Below are positions 7,439-16,052 of a stretch of DNA of 64,000 nt, piece by piece; the first letter of the stretch is position 1; each line of letters begins with the position of its first letter. The translations under genes and the position numbers were made by a program. A model generated the notes under the pieces. It searched no databases and was not told the origin of the DNA. It saw only the letters and a program-made list of their open reading frames with translations. The DNA comes from Robertkochia marina (GTDB taxonomy: Bacteria > Bacteroidota > Bacteroidia > Flavobacteriales > Flavobacteriaceae): contig NZ_SSMC01000001.1 of the NCBI RefSeq assembly GCF_004799345.1, positions 1,240,001 through 1,304,000 on the forward strand, read 5' to 3'.

Positions 7439-10255
7439 TTAAATAGAGAGGATGTATTCGGTAAGGCGTTCTTCGTGGGCCAGATCCATCTTTTTACGCA
7501 AACGATATCGCTTGATCTCGACACTTCTGGCAGAAATGTTCAGTAGTGGGGCGATCTCTTTAGATGATAAATTCAATCGAAGGTAGGCGCATAAGCGAAG
7601 ATCGTTGGATGTTAAATTAGGGTGACGGTCTTTAACCTTCTTCAGAAAGTCCTTATCTGCATTGTTAAAGGCGTCTTTAAACAGGTTCCAGTTGTCCTCT
7701 TCATTGATGTCCTTGTTGATGCTGGTAATAATGGATCTTACTTTCTTTTCGGGATTACCGTTGAGGTTTTTAAGGTTGTCGCGTATCTCGATCAGGAATT
7801 CATTCTTCTTAATGATATTCATGGTAGAGGCGGCCAATTCTCTGCTCTTACTGCTTACATCCTGTCGCAGTTTTTCATTTCTGAGTTTGGTGAGTTCCTG
7901 CTCTTTCTCCAGCTGCTCAAGCCTGTGTTTTTCTTCAGCCTTTTTCAATAAGCCCTCCTGCTTTAGCTGATAATGTCTTTTGTATTGTTGATTGATCAAA
8001 AATCCAAGCAATACCAGGAGTATCAGATAGCACGCGATTGCGATCCTGGAGAAATACCAGGGTGGGAGGATCCTGAATTGATACTCCGCTGTATTCCCGG
8101 TCATTTGATTCCCTATTTTTCCTCGTACCTTAAAAGTGTAATTTCCAAAAGGCAGATTCTCGAATTTCACATTAGGTTGGGTGCTCCAGGAAGACCATTC
8201 TTTATGAATGCCACTGAGCATATATTGATATTGATTGTCTGCATATTTTTTATAACCCGGAATGGCATAGGAAAAAGAGATCTGATTGCTCTTATACGGC
8301 AGTGGAGATGGGTTGTTTAAATGCATGCCGAAAGACGCTGTCTGGTCGCGGGTCGACCGTGATACCTCAGTTAGGCCGATGCTGTATTGGCCTGAGTCTG
8401 TAATGGAGGTATTAAATACCACATACCCGTCTTTACTGGCTATTAAATATTGATTTTGGTCTAAGGCATTGATATGTTCATACCCCCCAATGGCGCGTAT
8501 CTCTTCATAGGGAATGGGTATTTTTTTTATCTGCGGGCTTTCAGTTAATGCTCCGTCTGATATCTGAATAAGGTTTTCTCGTGTAAACAACCACAAGCGT
8601 CCAAAACGGTCGTTGATCATTTTTCCTGAGACATACTGACCGTTGTTAAAGAGGTTTGATAGAAGGTCGCTTTTTTCGAATCCGTTCTCAGCATCAGGGC
8701 AAAATTTGTAGATGCCCTCCTGGTTGGCATAATAGATATCATGGTCAAATTTTGTTAAACCCGAATTCTTCCCCTTTGCCGGTTCGGTGAGCTTCTCTGC
8801 TTTGATCACCTTGGTCAGAGTGGCATCCAGATCGAGTTTATAGAGCCCTTTATATTCATGGCTCATGAAAATTTTTAGGTCATCAGTGATCTCAAAATGT
8901 TTGGAAGAAATAGTAAAACCGGTTATGGGCCGGCTGTAGTTCCAGGTATCATTAGACTTCTCAAGAAGATGAAATCCGTTGTAATTTCCCTGAATGATGC
9001 GGTTGGGTTGGCCGGGAACTGATCTGAAATCCCATGTGCCCGGTACCTGAGAGATCTTAACAGCCTTGGTGCCTTCTATGATAAACGAACCGGAATCATG
9101 CCCGCAGAACAGGGTGTTGTCGTAATAAAATAAGGCCCAAACCTGCGATTTTGTACCCTCGATCAATTGAAAAGAATTTTCACCATCTCTTTGATAAAAC
9201 AGGCCCTGATTTGTTCCCAGGTAAAGAATATCATTAACCTTTATGGAGGTGTATACGGTGCCAAGCTTTCCGTTAGGTTCAATATAGCGTTTAAATGGGG
9301 CCGGCAGGTTGATGCAATTTATCCCGTTATCCATGGCGGTCCATAAGTTGCCCCGTTCGTCCTCAAATAATGACAGTACTGTGTTGTTGCTGAGTCCTGT
9401 GCTTTGATCCAGGTGTAAGCTAACTTCAAGGTCGTTGTTGAGTATAATGGTTCCCTGTGCAATGGTACCCAGGGCGATCATGCCGTTCTGTAATCTTTTG
9501 GCACTATAAATGCCGGGTTCATTACCCACTTCAGGAATGATCACTTTTTCTATCCCGTTTACCTTATCCCAATTGTAAATTCCGTTTTGTTGGGTTAGAA
9601 TGAAAAGGGTGTCACCTCTTTTAATAATTTGCGCGATCCTGGAATTCTTGATCACCGGATCGGTGATCACCGGAATAGCACGGCCTTGTTCCAGTTTCAT
9701 CAGGCCTTCACCCATAGCATGAAAAAAGATGTCATTGTCAAGCTTGATCATTTTGGTTATAGAAAAGCCATCGGTAACAGCCTGTATACTTTGATCTTTT
9801 GTGTTATAACTTAAAATGCGGTTGAGGGATTGAAAAAGGATAAAATCTTCCTGAACGGCAATATTCCAGAATTGCTCATCTTCAATAAGCAGGTCTTTAT
9901 AGGAGTCAGAGAGGGAAGTGTATGCTAACTGTCCGTCGGTTTGAGTTTCCCAATAGCCAAATTCCATATAACAACCTGTAAAGATCTTATCGTCAATGAC
10001 CTTTACTGACCGCATAATACTGTTATTGGGAGAAGGATAGGTAGACCACTGTGCCCCGTTATAGGTTAGTAAACCATCATTATTAGCAAAGTACATCCAA
10101 CCGTTCTCATCCTGATCGATCATCCAGTTTTGATTACCGGCCTTGTATTGTGCCGGACTGTAGCGGTTTACGGGTGGTATTTCCTGGGCGTTCACTTGAA
10201 AAGTAAGACAGGAGAATAAAAAGAGCAGGCCGGTGATCAAATACTTAGAGGGCAT
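7439..10255 (-). CDS. Membrane-spanning beta-propeller / Y_Y_Y sensor with LuxR-type HTH
   Basis: This 938-residue protein looks like a one-piece sensor-regulator. It has a signal peptide (1-23), a long periplasmic domain of repeated propeller blades (about 30-650, e.g. LWTAMDNGINCINLPAPF, the two-component-regulator propeller type), a Y_Y_Y domain (about 665-735, HKEWSSWSTQPNVKFENLPFGNYTFKVRG), one membrane helix (about 739-756), a charged coiled coil and a C-terminal LuxR/GerE helix-turn-helix (about 878-938, LRLNLSSKEIAPLLNISARSVEIKRYRLRKKM). There is no histidine-kinase or receiver domain, so the sugar signal would pass directly through the membrane to DNA. It sits directly upstream of susC on the same strand, and therefore probably controls that locus. 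Confidence 0.88.
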   Translation of the reverse strand: MPSKYLITGLLFLFSCLTFQVNAQEIPPVNRYSPAQYKAGNQNWMIDQDENGWMYFANNDGLLTYNGAQWSTYPSPNNSIMRSVKVIDDKIFTGCYMEFGYWETQTDGQLAYTSLSDSYKDLLIEDEQFWNIAVQEDFILFQSLNRILSYNTKDQSIQAVTDGFSITKMIKLDNDIFFHAMGEGLMKLEQGRAIPVITDPVIKNSRIAQIIKRGDTLFILTQQNGIYNWDKVNGIEKVIIPEVGNEPGIYSAKRLQNGMIALGTIAQGTIILNNDLEVSLHLDQSTGLSNNTVLSLFEDERGNLWTAMDNGINCINLPAPFKRYIEPNGKLGTVYTSIKVNDILYLGTNQGLFYQRDGENSFQLIEGTKSQVWALFYYDNTLFCGHDSGSFIIEGTKAVKISQVPGTWDFRSVPGQPNRIIQGNYNGFHLLEKSNDTWNYSRPITGFTISSKHFEITDDLKIFMSHEYKGLYKLDLDATLTKVIKAEKLTEPAKGKNSGLTKFDHDIYYANQEGIYKFCPDAENGFEKSDLLSNLFNNGQYVSGKMINDRFGRLWLFTRENLIQISDGALTESPQIKKIPIPYEEIRAIGGYEHINALDQNQYLIASKDGYVVFNTSITDSGQYSIGLTEVSRSTRDQTASFGMHLNNPSPLPYKSNQISFSYAIPGYKKYADNQYQYMLSGIHKEWSSWSTQPNVKFENLPFGNYTFKVRGKIGNQMTGNTAEYQFRILPPWYFSRIAIACYLILLVLLGFLINQQYKRHYQLKQEGLLKKAEEKHRLEQLEKEQELTKLRNEKLRQDVSSKSRELAASTMNIIKKNEFLIEIRDNLKNLNGNPEKKVRSIITSINKDINEEDNWNLFKDAFNNADKDFLKKVKDRHPNLTSNDLRLCAYLRLNLSSKEIAPLLNISARSVEIKRYRLRKKMDLAHEERLTEYILSI

Positions 10256-10342
10256 AACGCGGGTAATTACTTCTTGGCCCTAAATATATGAAAATTGATG
10301 TTTTAAGAGTTTTATGACATAACGGTTTACAATAAACATTAA

Positions 10343-11506
10343 TCAGAAGAGTCCTTTAATGAAATCAAAACTCATTCCCACGATGATAACATCAGAACTG
10401 GCACGTGGAGGCAGAAACCTGGAATCATTTAATCGACCCTGTATATATACCGAAAACAGCTCTCCAAAGTAATAGTTCATCCCCGCGTAGAATTGGAGTA
10501 AGCGGTAATCTCCGTTGTAATAGGTGTCGTCTTTAATTTCCCATTGGGCATTTAATCCACCCTCGATCTTGATCCTGGGAGTCAAGGTGTAGCGGTTGAG
10601 AAACTCTACCCCATACACCGGAAAGGATATAATATTATCTTCCTCTATGACTCTGTAAACATCTTCAATATACGCCATGGTTAGAGCAGAGTACAACCGT
10701 GAGTCCTGGTATTGATACCCAATGATCAGGTTGTGTGATGAGGCTTTGTCATTTCCGAGAACTTCGATAAACCGACTGGGTATATTGGCCATATTCCACC
10801 CAACACCTACATTCCAATTTCTATTGAACCTGTAATTCACAGCGGCTCCGTAGTTGGTGTTGGTGCCAAATAACTGGGTTTGGAGAGAGAAGTACAGTTT
10901 CCGGAAGTTGTTTCTGTAAACTACGGCCACATCGGCTCTTCCCGTTCCCTTCCAACCACCATCGGTATTGCCTGCATACACATCAACTCCGCTGCTTCCG
11001 AAAACCGTGAAGGCATCGGTGAACCCGGCAATATCGTAATAAGCCCCCCATTGCTTTCCAAAGCTTATTGAACCGAGTTCCCGGTGTTCAATGCCCAGAA
11101 ACGCTAATCGCTGGGTAAAAGGGTCAGGGACCTGAAATGGAGAACTGGCAAATTCTGCCTTACTGTTGGCGTTGTTGTTAAACCGTGTTCCCTGTGCCAG
11201 GTTAAGTCCGTATTCCAGGCGGGCAAAAACCCTGGTTTTTTTTCCGACATTCCTGAAAAAGGAGGTTCCAAACCTGGGAACGTTTTCACCCAATTCGAAG
11301 GTGTTTGAAAAGTATGACACATGCGCTTGCAGGTGTACGTTGATGGCAATAGAATCGACCAGCCTGTTCTTTCTTCGTATAGAATCCAATATCTCTCGTT
11401 GAACTCCCAAAGAATCCTGCATTTTGTCTTGTTGTGCATTTGCCTTGCCAAAAAAGACAAGGACAACGAAAACACAAACCAGTCTGCATCGAAAAATGAA
11501 ATCCAT
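10343..11506 (-). CDS. Porin-like outer-membrane beta-barrel protein
   Basis: This 387-residue protein has a signal peptide (ending GKANAQ near residue 25), a short polar helix-prone linker (about 26-50) and then alternating beta strands typical of a porin. The pattern RTRVFARLEYGLNLAQG, LAFLGIEHRELGSISFGKQWGAYYDIAGFTDAF matches general bacterial porins, in which the SFGRQ-like loop forms the constriction. The chain ends in IKGLF with a terminal Phe, the usual barrel-insertion signal. It would allow passive diffusion of small solutes. It lies 87 bases downstream of the regulator gene start on the same strand, but a link to the sugar locus is not shown. Substrate unknown. Confidence 0.72.
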   Translation of the reverse strand: MDFIFRCRLVCVFVVLVFFGKANAQQDKMQDSLGVQREILDSIRRKNRLVDSIAINVHLQAHVSYFSNTFELGENVPRFGTSFFRNVGKKTRVFARLEYGLNLAQGTRFNNNANSKAEFASSPFQVPDPFTQRLAFLGIEHRELGSISFGKQWGAYYDIAGFTDAFTVFGSSGVDVYAGNTDGGWKGTGRADVAVVYRNNFRKLYFSLQTQLFGTNTNYGAAVNYRFNRNWNVGVGWNMANIPSRFIEVLGNDKASSHNLIIGYQYQDSRLYSALTMAYIEDVYRVIEEDNIISFPVYGVEFLNRYTLTPRIKIEGGLNAQWEIKDDTYYNGDYRLLQFYAGMNYYFGELFSVYIQGRLNDSRFLPPRASSDVIIVGMSFDFIKGLF

Positions 11507-11708
11507 CGATTTCTGATTAAGTTGAGTGGTTTATTCAAAGATATGAACTAAAAACACTGAAAATGAACAAATTAAATCTAATACTTTCAAAACAAATAGG
11601 TATTTTTATATAGCAATGTTCCATCTACTCCCTTTGATACTTAGTACTTCTTTGCCGTATACCTGAATCCAAATATTTTTTTAAAGACTTTTATAATCAC
11701 TGTTGATT

Positions 11709-13169
11709 ATGCGGAAGAAATACATGTACAGGCTTTTTCTTGTTCTGATATTCATGGTGTGGTGCCCGCTTAGAGGGCAGGATACCCATTACTGGACCAA
11801 TCAATTCGGTACCCGGTCTGCCTTGATGTCCGGAGCCGTGGTTGGCGGTATTTTTGACAATACCATGATATACTACAATCCTGGTGCCCTGGGCTTTTTA
11901 GAAAATACATCCATCACGGTAAATGCAAATGCTTATCGATTCGAAACCATCGTTATTGAAAATGCCCTGGGCCAACAAGCCGATTTCAAAAGTAAAAAAA
12001 TCGGTTCACTGCCCTTGTTGGCCGGAGGAATGATCAACCTGAAGAACCGGAGGCTGAAGATCGGGTATGGGTTTTTGTCGCCGGTTGATTTTGACTTTAA
12101 GGGAATAGCGAGAACGGAAGGGGTTGCAGAGGTATTAAATAACATTGATAGTCCCGGGGAAGAGGAATATGTGGGTGAAACTTCTATTTCGAGTAGTTTG
12201 AAAGAATTGATGGTCATTCTTGGGGGAGGATATAAGATCAGTGATCATTTTTCTGTGGGACTAAGCAATATCGTTACCGCTCGGGTGCGGAGCTATAGCA
12301 GGTCCTGGTCTGCTTATGTCTTTGCAAACAATCCGGAATTGCGTTTAGTAGGGCGTGATGCAGCACAGAATGTCGAATATTTTAATTTTCGTTACAGTGT
12401 AAAGCTGGGGATGTTTTATGTTCGCGGACCATGGCGTTGGGGTCTTACGCTGACCAGCCCATCTATCAATTTGGGGGGGGAGGGTACCACTGCTTCGAAG
12501 GTAGCTCTGCGCAATGCTGTCATAGAAGGACGTGATGAGCGTATTACCGGTCTTGGCACAGCCCGTCAAAAGCTGACATCCACTTTTAAATCGCCGTTTT
12601 CGGCAGCATTGGGGGTAAATTACCGAGATGAACACTTTGGGTTTGGGGTAGCGGTACAGTATTATGATGCCATTGATATTTACAATGTGTTAGACCCTAA
12701 ACCCGGAACCTTTATAAGACCCGCAGAGTTGGCACCGGCCCTTGACGGCCAATTTGCCCTTTCAACACCGGAAGGTGCTAAATCTGTATTCAACGTGGCG
12801 TTAGGATACGAGCATTTCCTGAACGAAAGATTGACCTTGTATCTCAGTGGTCGTACCGATAATTCTTTTTTTAATGCTCAAACCAATCGAATGGGCGGTA
12901 TAGAAACCTCTATAAGCAGCTGGGACCTCTATCATTTAACCGGTGGTATGACGCTTAGAAAAGGTGGGAGTCAAATCAGTTTTGGACTGCTGTTCTCCGG
13001 AGGGGCCGACGATTCCTATATACAACAGGGAAATATTTCCATTCCTACTGAAAAGAACCTTTTGCGAGATACTTTTTATATCACAAAGGCAGAATACTCT
13101 TCCTGGGGTTTTTTAATCGGGTTCACCTATTCATTTCTAAATGCAGAAAAGAAAGAAGAGGCTAAGTAG
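11709..13169 (+). CDS. FadL-like (OMPP1/TodX-type) outer-membrane protein, copy 1
   Basis: This 486-residue predicted outer-membrane barrel has a signal peptide ending near residue 23 and a mature N-terminus reading QDTHYWTNQFGTRSALMSGA. N-terminal 'GTRSALMSGAVVGG...DNTMIYYNPGAL' resembles the FadL/OMPP1 start (asymmetric NPA-like motif, 'YYNPGAL'), a family that admits hydrophobic compounds through a lateral opening. Later segments (SPFSAALGVNYRDEHFGFGVAVQYYDAIDIY, FLIGFTYSFL) are amphipathic strands. A close paralogue with the same opening lies at 20781-22238. The ATG at 11709 is chosen because the only longer start is a TTG two codons upstream. Substrate unknown. Confidence 0.72.
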   Translation: MRKKYMYRLFLVLIFMVWCPLRGQDTHYWTNQFGTRSALMSGAVVGGIFDNTMIYYNPGALGFLENTSITVNANAYRFETIVIENALGQQADFKSKKIGSLPLLAGGMINLKNRRLKIGYGFLSPVDFDFKGIARTEGVAEVLNNIDSPGEEEYVGETSISSSLKELMVILGGGYKISDHFSVGLSNIVTARVRSYSRSWSAYVFANNPELRLVGRDAAQNVEYFNFRYSVKLGMFYVRGPWRWGLTLTSPSINLGGEGTTASKVALRNAVIEGRDERITGLGTARQKLTSTFKSPFSAALGVNYRDEHFGFGVAVQYYDAIDIYNVLDPKPGTFIRPAELAPALDGQFALSTPEGAKSVFNVALGYEHFLNERLTLYLSGRTDNSFFNAQTNRMGGIETSISSWDLYHLTGGMTLRKGGSQISFGLLFSGGADDSYIQQGNISIPTEKNLLRDTFYITKAEYSSWGFLIGFTYSFLNAEKKEEAK

Positions 13170-13264
13170 ATGCGATTTCGAATCGTTCTATGATTCTCCC
13201 ATTAATATTAAGCTATCGTGAAATAGCAGAAAATCTTGTTGTCAGGCAAAACTCTTTATTGTAA

Positions 13265-13278
13265 TATTGCAATCAATA
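13265..13278. promoter_or_regulatory. Inverted repeat TATTG-N4-CAATA upstream of arsR
   Basis: TATTG (13265-13269) and CAATA (13274-13278) form a small dyad about 135 bases before arsR. ArsR-family dimers bind such AT-rich dyads near their own promoter, so this is a candidate operator. The family rule is known; the assignment here is inferred. Confidence 0.3.
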
Positions 13279-13292
13279 AATAGTGTTGGGGG

Positions 13293-13306
13293 TAATACCG
13301 GTATTA
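13293..13306. promoter_or_regulatory. Perfect 14-bp palindrome upstream of arsR
   Basis: TAATACCGGTATTA is a perfect palindrome about 107 bases upstream of the arsR start codon. It could be the operator for ArsR autoregulation or a site for another dimeric repressor. Confidence 0.35.
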
Positions 13307-13413
13307 AGAGTGGGTGGAGGTTAATATACTTCGTTTAATTTCACAATCTTCCTTCAATATTCAACCATTAAAAACCACATACATTACGTTCCGGCTCTAT
13401 AATTTTTGAGTTT

Positions 13414-13743
13414 ATGGGTATTTCAAAAACAGAGATCTTCACCGAAGAACAAAACATGCTGGCAAAGTTTGCCAAAGTATTAGGGCACCCGGCCAGAATT
13501 GCTATTTTAGAGTATTTATTTAAAAGAGAAACCTGCGTTTGCGGCGACCTGGTGGGAGAGATCGGCCTGGCTCAGCCCACTATTTCCCAGCATCTTAAAG
13601 AATTAAAGCAGCTCGGCCTCATCAAGGGTACCATTGAAGGCACCAGTGTGTGCTATTGTGTAGATAAGGTGGCCTGGGCAACAATGAAGCGTGCCTTGAA
13701 CAGCTTCCTGAATCACGATGTACAAAACCCTGAATGCTGTTAA
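13414..13743 (+). CDS. arsR: ArsR-family arsenite-responsive transcriptional repressor
   Basis: This 109-residue winged-helix protein has the ArsR core (AKVLGHPARIAILEYL, then LAQPTISQHLKELKQLGLI as recognition helix). Cys41 and Cys43 in ETCVCGDLV match the arsenite-binding Cys-x-Cys of the ELCVCDL motif, and the tail ends in Cys108-Cys109, which might add ligands. In this family apo-ArsR represses the operon and As(III) binding releases it. It is the first of three tightly spaced genes: 18 bases to the phosphatase/reductase gene, which in turn overlaps the ACR3 gene. Two dyads upstream are candidate operators. Confidence 0.92.
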   Translation: MGISKTEIFTEEQNMLAKFAKVLGHPARIAILEYLFKRETCVCGDLVGEIGLAQPTISQHLKELKQLGLIKGTIEGTSVCYCVDKVAWATMKRALNSFLNHDVQNPECC

Positions 13744-13761
13744 AACCTATATATAAATACC

Positions 13762-14394
13762 ATGATGCTTTTTGAAACATTGGAGAAATATGTTGAAAGC
13801 CTGAACCTGGCTTCAGTTCCCGAACCCCGTCAATCTATTCTTCTTGGGTTGAAGTCAGCCATCGAAAAAATGCTGAAAGAGAAGGGAGAAGTGAATCTCA
13901 ATTTTATATGTACTCACAATTCCAGACGGAGTCACCTGTCTCAGGTATGGGCCCAGGTAGCGGCCTATCATTTCGGCTTCGGACAAAATGTAAGGTGTTA
14001 TTCCGGGGGTACAGAAGCCACAGCCCTGTATCCGGCAGTGGCTGAAACCCTGAAAGCATCCGGTTTTGAGATCGAACAATTAAGTGCCGATAAGAACCCG
14101 GTTTATGCTATTAAATATGGGCCTACTCAACCGGCAGTTATCGGATTTTCCAAGGCCTATGGCCACAGTTTTAATCCGTCTTCTGATTTTATTGCGGTAA
14201 TGACCTGTAATCATGCCGATGAGGGGTGCCCTGTAGTATTGGGGGCCACCTCAAGAGTAGCTCTTACCTATGACGACCCGAAGTATTTTGATGAAACCCC
14301 CGAAAAGATAGCTAAGTATAAGGAACGAAGTGAGCAGATAGCCACTGAATTGTTCTGGGTTTTCAATGAACTTAAATCTGAGATGGAAATATGA
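13762..14394 (+). CDS. Low-molecular-weight phosphatase-fold arsenate reductase-like protein
   Basis: This 210-residue protein carries the LMW protein-tyrosine-phosphatase P-loop C-x5-R-S at Cys50-Arg56 ([14 protein letters not shown]) and a late Asp-Pro ([18 protein letters not shown]) for the general acid. Arsenate reductases of the thioredoxin-coupled type use this fold to reduce As(V) to As(III). Its place between arsR and an arsenite pump, with a 4-base ATGA overlap to the pump gene, supports that role. It is about 70 residues longer than classical ArsC, with an extra N-terminal helix region, as in the form common in Bacteroidota. A pure tyrosine phosphatase function cannot be ruled out. 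Confidence 0.82.
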   Translation: MMLFETLEKYVESLNLASVPEPRQSILLGLKSAIEKMLKEKGEVNLNFICTHNSRRSHLSQVWAQVAAYHFGFGQNVRCYSGGTEATALYPAVAETLKASGFEIEQLSADKNPVYAIKYGPTQPAVIGFSKAYGHSFNPSSDFIAVMTCNHADEGCPVVLGATSRVALTYDDPKYFDETPEKIAKYKERSEQIATELFWVFNELKSEMEI

Positions 14395-15452
14395 GTACCA
14401 AAAAATTAAGCTTTTTAGACCGAAACCTGACCCTGTGGATCTTTTTGGCCATGGCTATAGGAGTAGGTCTGGGTTATTTTATACCCTCAGTGCCTGAGCT
14501 TATTCAACAATTCGGAACAGGCTCTACCAACTACCTCCTGGCTGTGGGTTTGATCCTCATGATGTATCCACCCCTTGCAAAGGTTAATTATAAACTACTT
14601 CCCAAGGTTTTTAAAGATGTAAAGATCCTTTCCATTTCTCTTGTTTTGAATTGGATCATCGGACCGATTCTCATGTTTGTGCTGGCCCTGATCTTTCTCC
14701 AGGATCATCCGGAATATATGGTTGGGCTAATTCTGATCGGCTTGGCAAGATGTATTGCCATGGTATTGGTTTGGAATGACCTTGCTGAAGGCAGCAGTGA
14801 ATATGGGGCCGGGTTGGTTGCGTTGAACAGTATTTTCCAGGTATTTGCCTATAGTTTTTACGCCTGGTTGTTTATAACCAAATTGCCACCCTTATTCGGT
14901 TACGAAGGCGCTATTGTTGATATTTCCATTGCTACCATAGCAGAGAGTGTGGCCATTTACCTCGGTATTCCTTTTGTGATGGGAGTATTGAGCAGAACCA
15001 TCCTTGTTCCGCTAAAGGGAGAAACCTGGTATACTGAGAAATTCATACCTGCCATTTCGCCCATAACACTCATCTCTTTGTTATTTACGATCATTTTGAT
15101 GTTCTCCTTAAAGGGAGAGCTGATCGTAGAATTGCCCGGAGACGTCCTGGTGATAGCCATTCCGCTTTTAGTCTATTTTACGGTAATGTTCCTAATTGGG
15201 TTCTTTGTGAGTAAGGTCATGGGTGCCGAATATGACAAAAATGCTTCTATAGCCTTTACAGCGGCAGGTAATAATTTTGAACTGGCTATTGCCGTGGCTA
15301 TCGGGGTGTTCGGGCTGAACAGCGGACAAGCATTTGTCGGGGTGATTGGGCCTTTGGTAGAGGTGCCGGCCTTGATCTTATTGGTGCGGGTGGCATTTTG
15401 GTTGAAGAAAAAATATTACGATAAGCCTAAGATGGCCGCTACAGCAGAATAA
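14391..15452 (+). CDS. ACR3-family arsenite efflux transporter
   Basis: This 353-residue membrane protein has about ten hydrophobic segments (first [25 protein letters not shown]) and the ACR3 signature [15 protein letters not shown] with the essential Cys at residue 121. A second signature, [18 protein letters not shown], is near residue 290. ACR3 exports arsenite using the proton gradient, completing the pathway from arsenate reduction. Its start overlaps the upstream gene by 4 bases, indicating translational coupling. The last codons and the 3' flank (15426-15494) recur in similar form at 18090-18156, see the repeat entries. Confidence 0.95.
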   Translation: MSTKKLSFLDRNLTLWIFLAMAIGVGLGYFIPSVPELIQQFGTGSTNYLLAVGLILMMYPPLAKVNYKLLPKVFKDVKILSISLVLNWIIGPILMFVLALIFLQDHPEYMVGLILIGLARCIAMVLVWNDLAEGSSEYGAGLVALNSIFQVFAYSFYAWLFITKLPPLFGYEGAIVDISIATIAESVAIYLGIPFVMGVLSRTILVPLKGETWYTEKFIPAISPITLISLLFTIILMFSLKGELIVELPGDVLVIAIPLLVYFTVMFLIGFFVSKVMGAEYDKNASIAFTAAGNNFELAIAVAIGVFGLNSGQAFVGVIGPLVEVPALILLVRVAFWLKKKYYDKPKMAATAE

Positions 15453-15494
15453 TCTTTTGTAACTACGAAGGCAGAGCTAAAATAATATAAAGCC
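15426..15494 (+). repeat. Left copy of duplicated ACR3 3' end and flank
   Basis: This stretch covers the last ACR3 codons (P-K-M-A-A-T-A-E-stop) and about 42 bases beyond. It aligns with 18090-18156 over its whole length; by eye 34 of the 44 bases starting at 15429 match, including an identical run GTAACTACGAAGGC, and both end in AAAGCC. The right copy keeps the reading frame (P-K-M-A-T-T-S-K-stop). The 2.6 kb between the copies holds the amidohydrolase gene. Confidence 0.75.
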
Positions 15495-16052
15495 GTTTTC
15501 AAAACCCCAAGGTCGCTGGTTTGAGTTCAGCTCGCGCTGCTGGCCAAAACAAGGTATTTGCGAGGTAAGAAGCCTTGGTTGATTCCAAAAATGACCCCGG
15601 AGACAACATGGATCAAGTAAATACAGGCTATTTCAGTATTTCTTCCCCTTCCCATTATTCTGCCTGATGATGTGCGTTTAAGATTAAAGTCACCAAAAAA
15701 ATATTTTCAAAAATCATATTTTTTATGATTTCCCGGAAGGAAAACATAAAAACAGCTCGTTTATCCGGTCAGAGAGGGGGCAATACACGCGCTTGTTTAT
15801 TTAATATGTATAGATATTGATCTTCTAATGCTGTTGTTCCTGATAAAAGAAGCACATGACTGCTGCATCCAGGAACAGACCTATTTTATAGTATTTTTTA
15901 GGCCGAAGGGTTACTACACCTAGAAATCAACTACTTGTGTCGCAAATAATACCCTTATCTACCATTAATTTCAATTTAATAAGTAAATTACTAGGTAAAT
16001 AGTAAATGTTAACCTCTCAATTCTTACCCTATTTTTTAAAAATTTATACGTC
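15453..16052. other. 600-base gene-free stretch after the arsenic operon
   Basis: No credible gene is seen. It begins with the end of the left ACR3-tail repeat, then has a tRNA-3'-half-like remnant (about 15508-15547) and an AT-rich hairpin at 15711-15731 (AAATCATA, five T, TATGATTT). The last 60 bases before the amidohydrolase are AT-rich and should hold its promoter, but no clear TAnnTTTG box is visible. Confidence 0.5.
15508..15547 (+). other. tRNA 3'-half-like remnant
   Basis: The bases AAGGTCGCTGG-TTTGAGT-TCAGC look like a tRNA variable loop and T-arm (five-pair stem with one G-U, T-loop TTTGAGT instead of TTCGAnT), followed by GGCCA. No 5' half, D-arm or anticodon arm is present, so it is not a working tRNA. 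It could be a relic of an integration site. Similarity by chance is possible. Confidence 0.3.

Noticed and set aside
15508-15547. Functional tRNA gene
   Set aside because: Only a T-arm-like half is present, without D-arm, anticodon arm or acceptor 5' strand.
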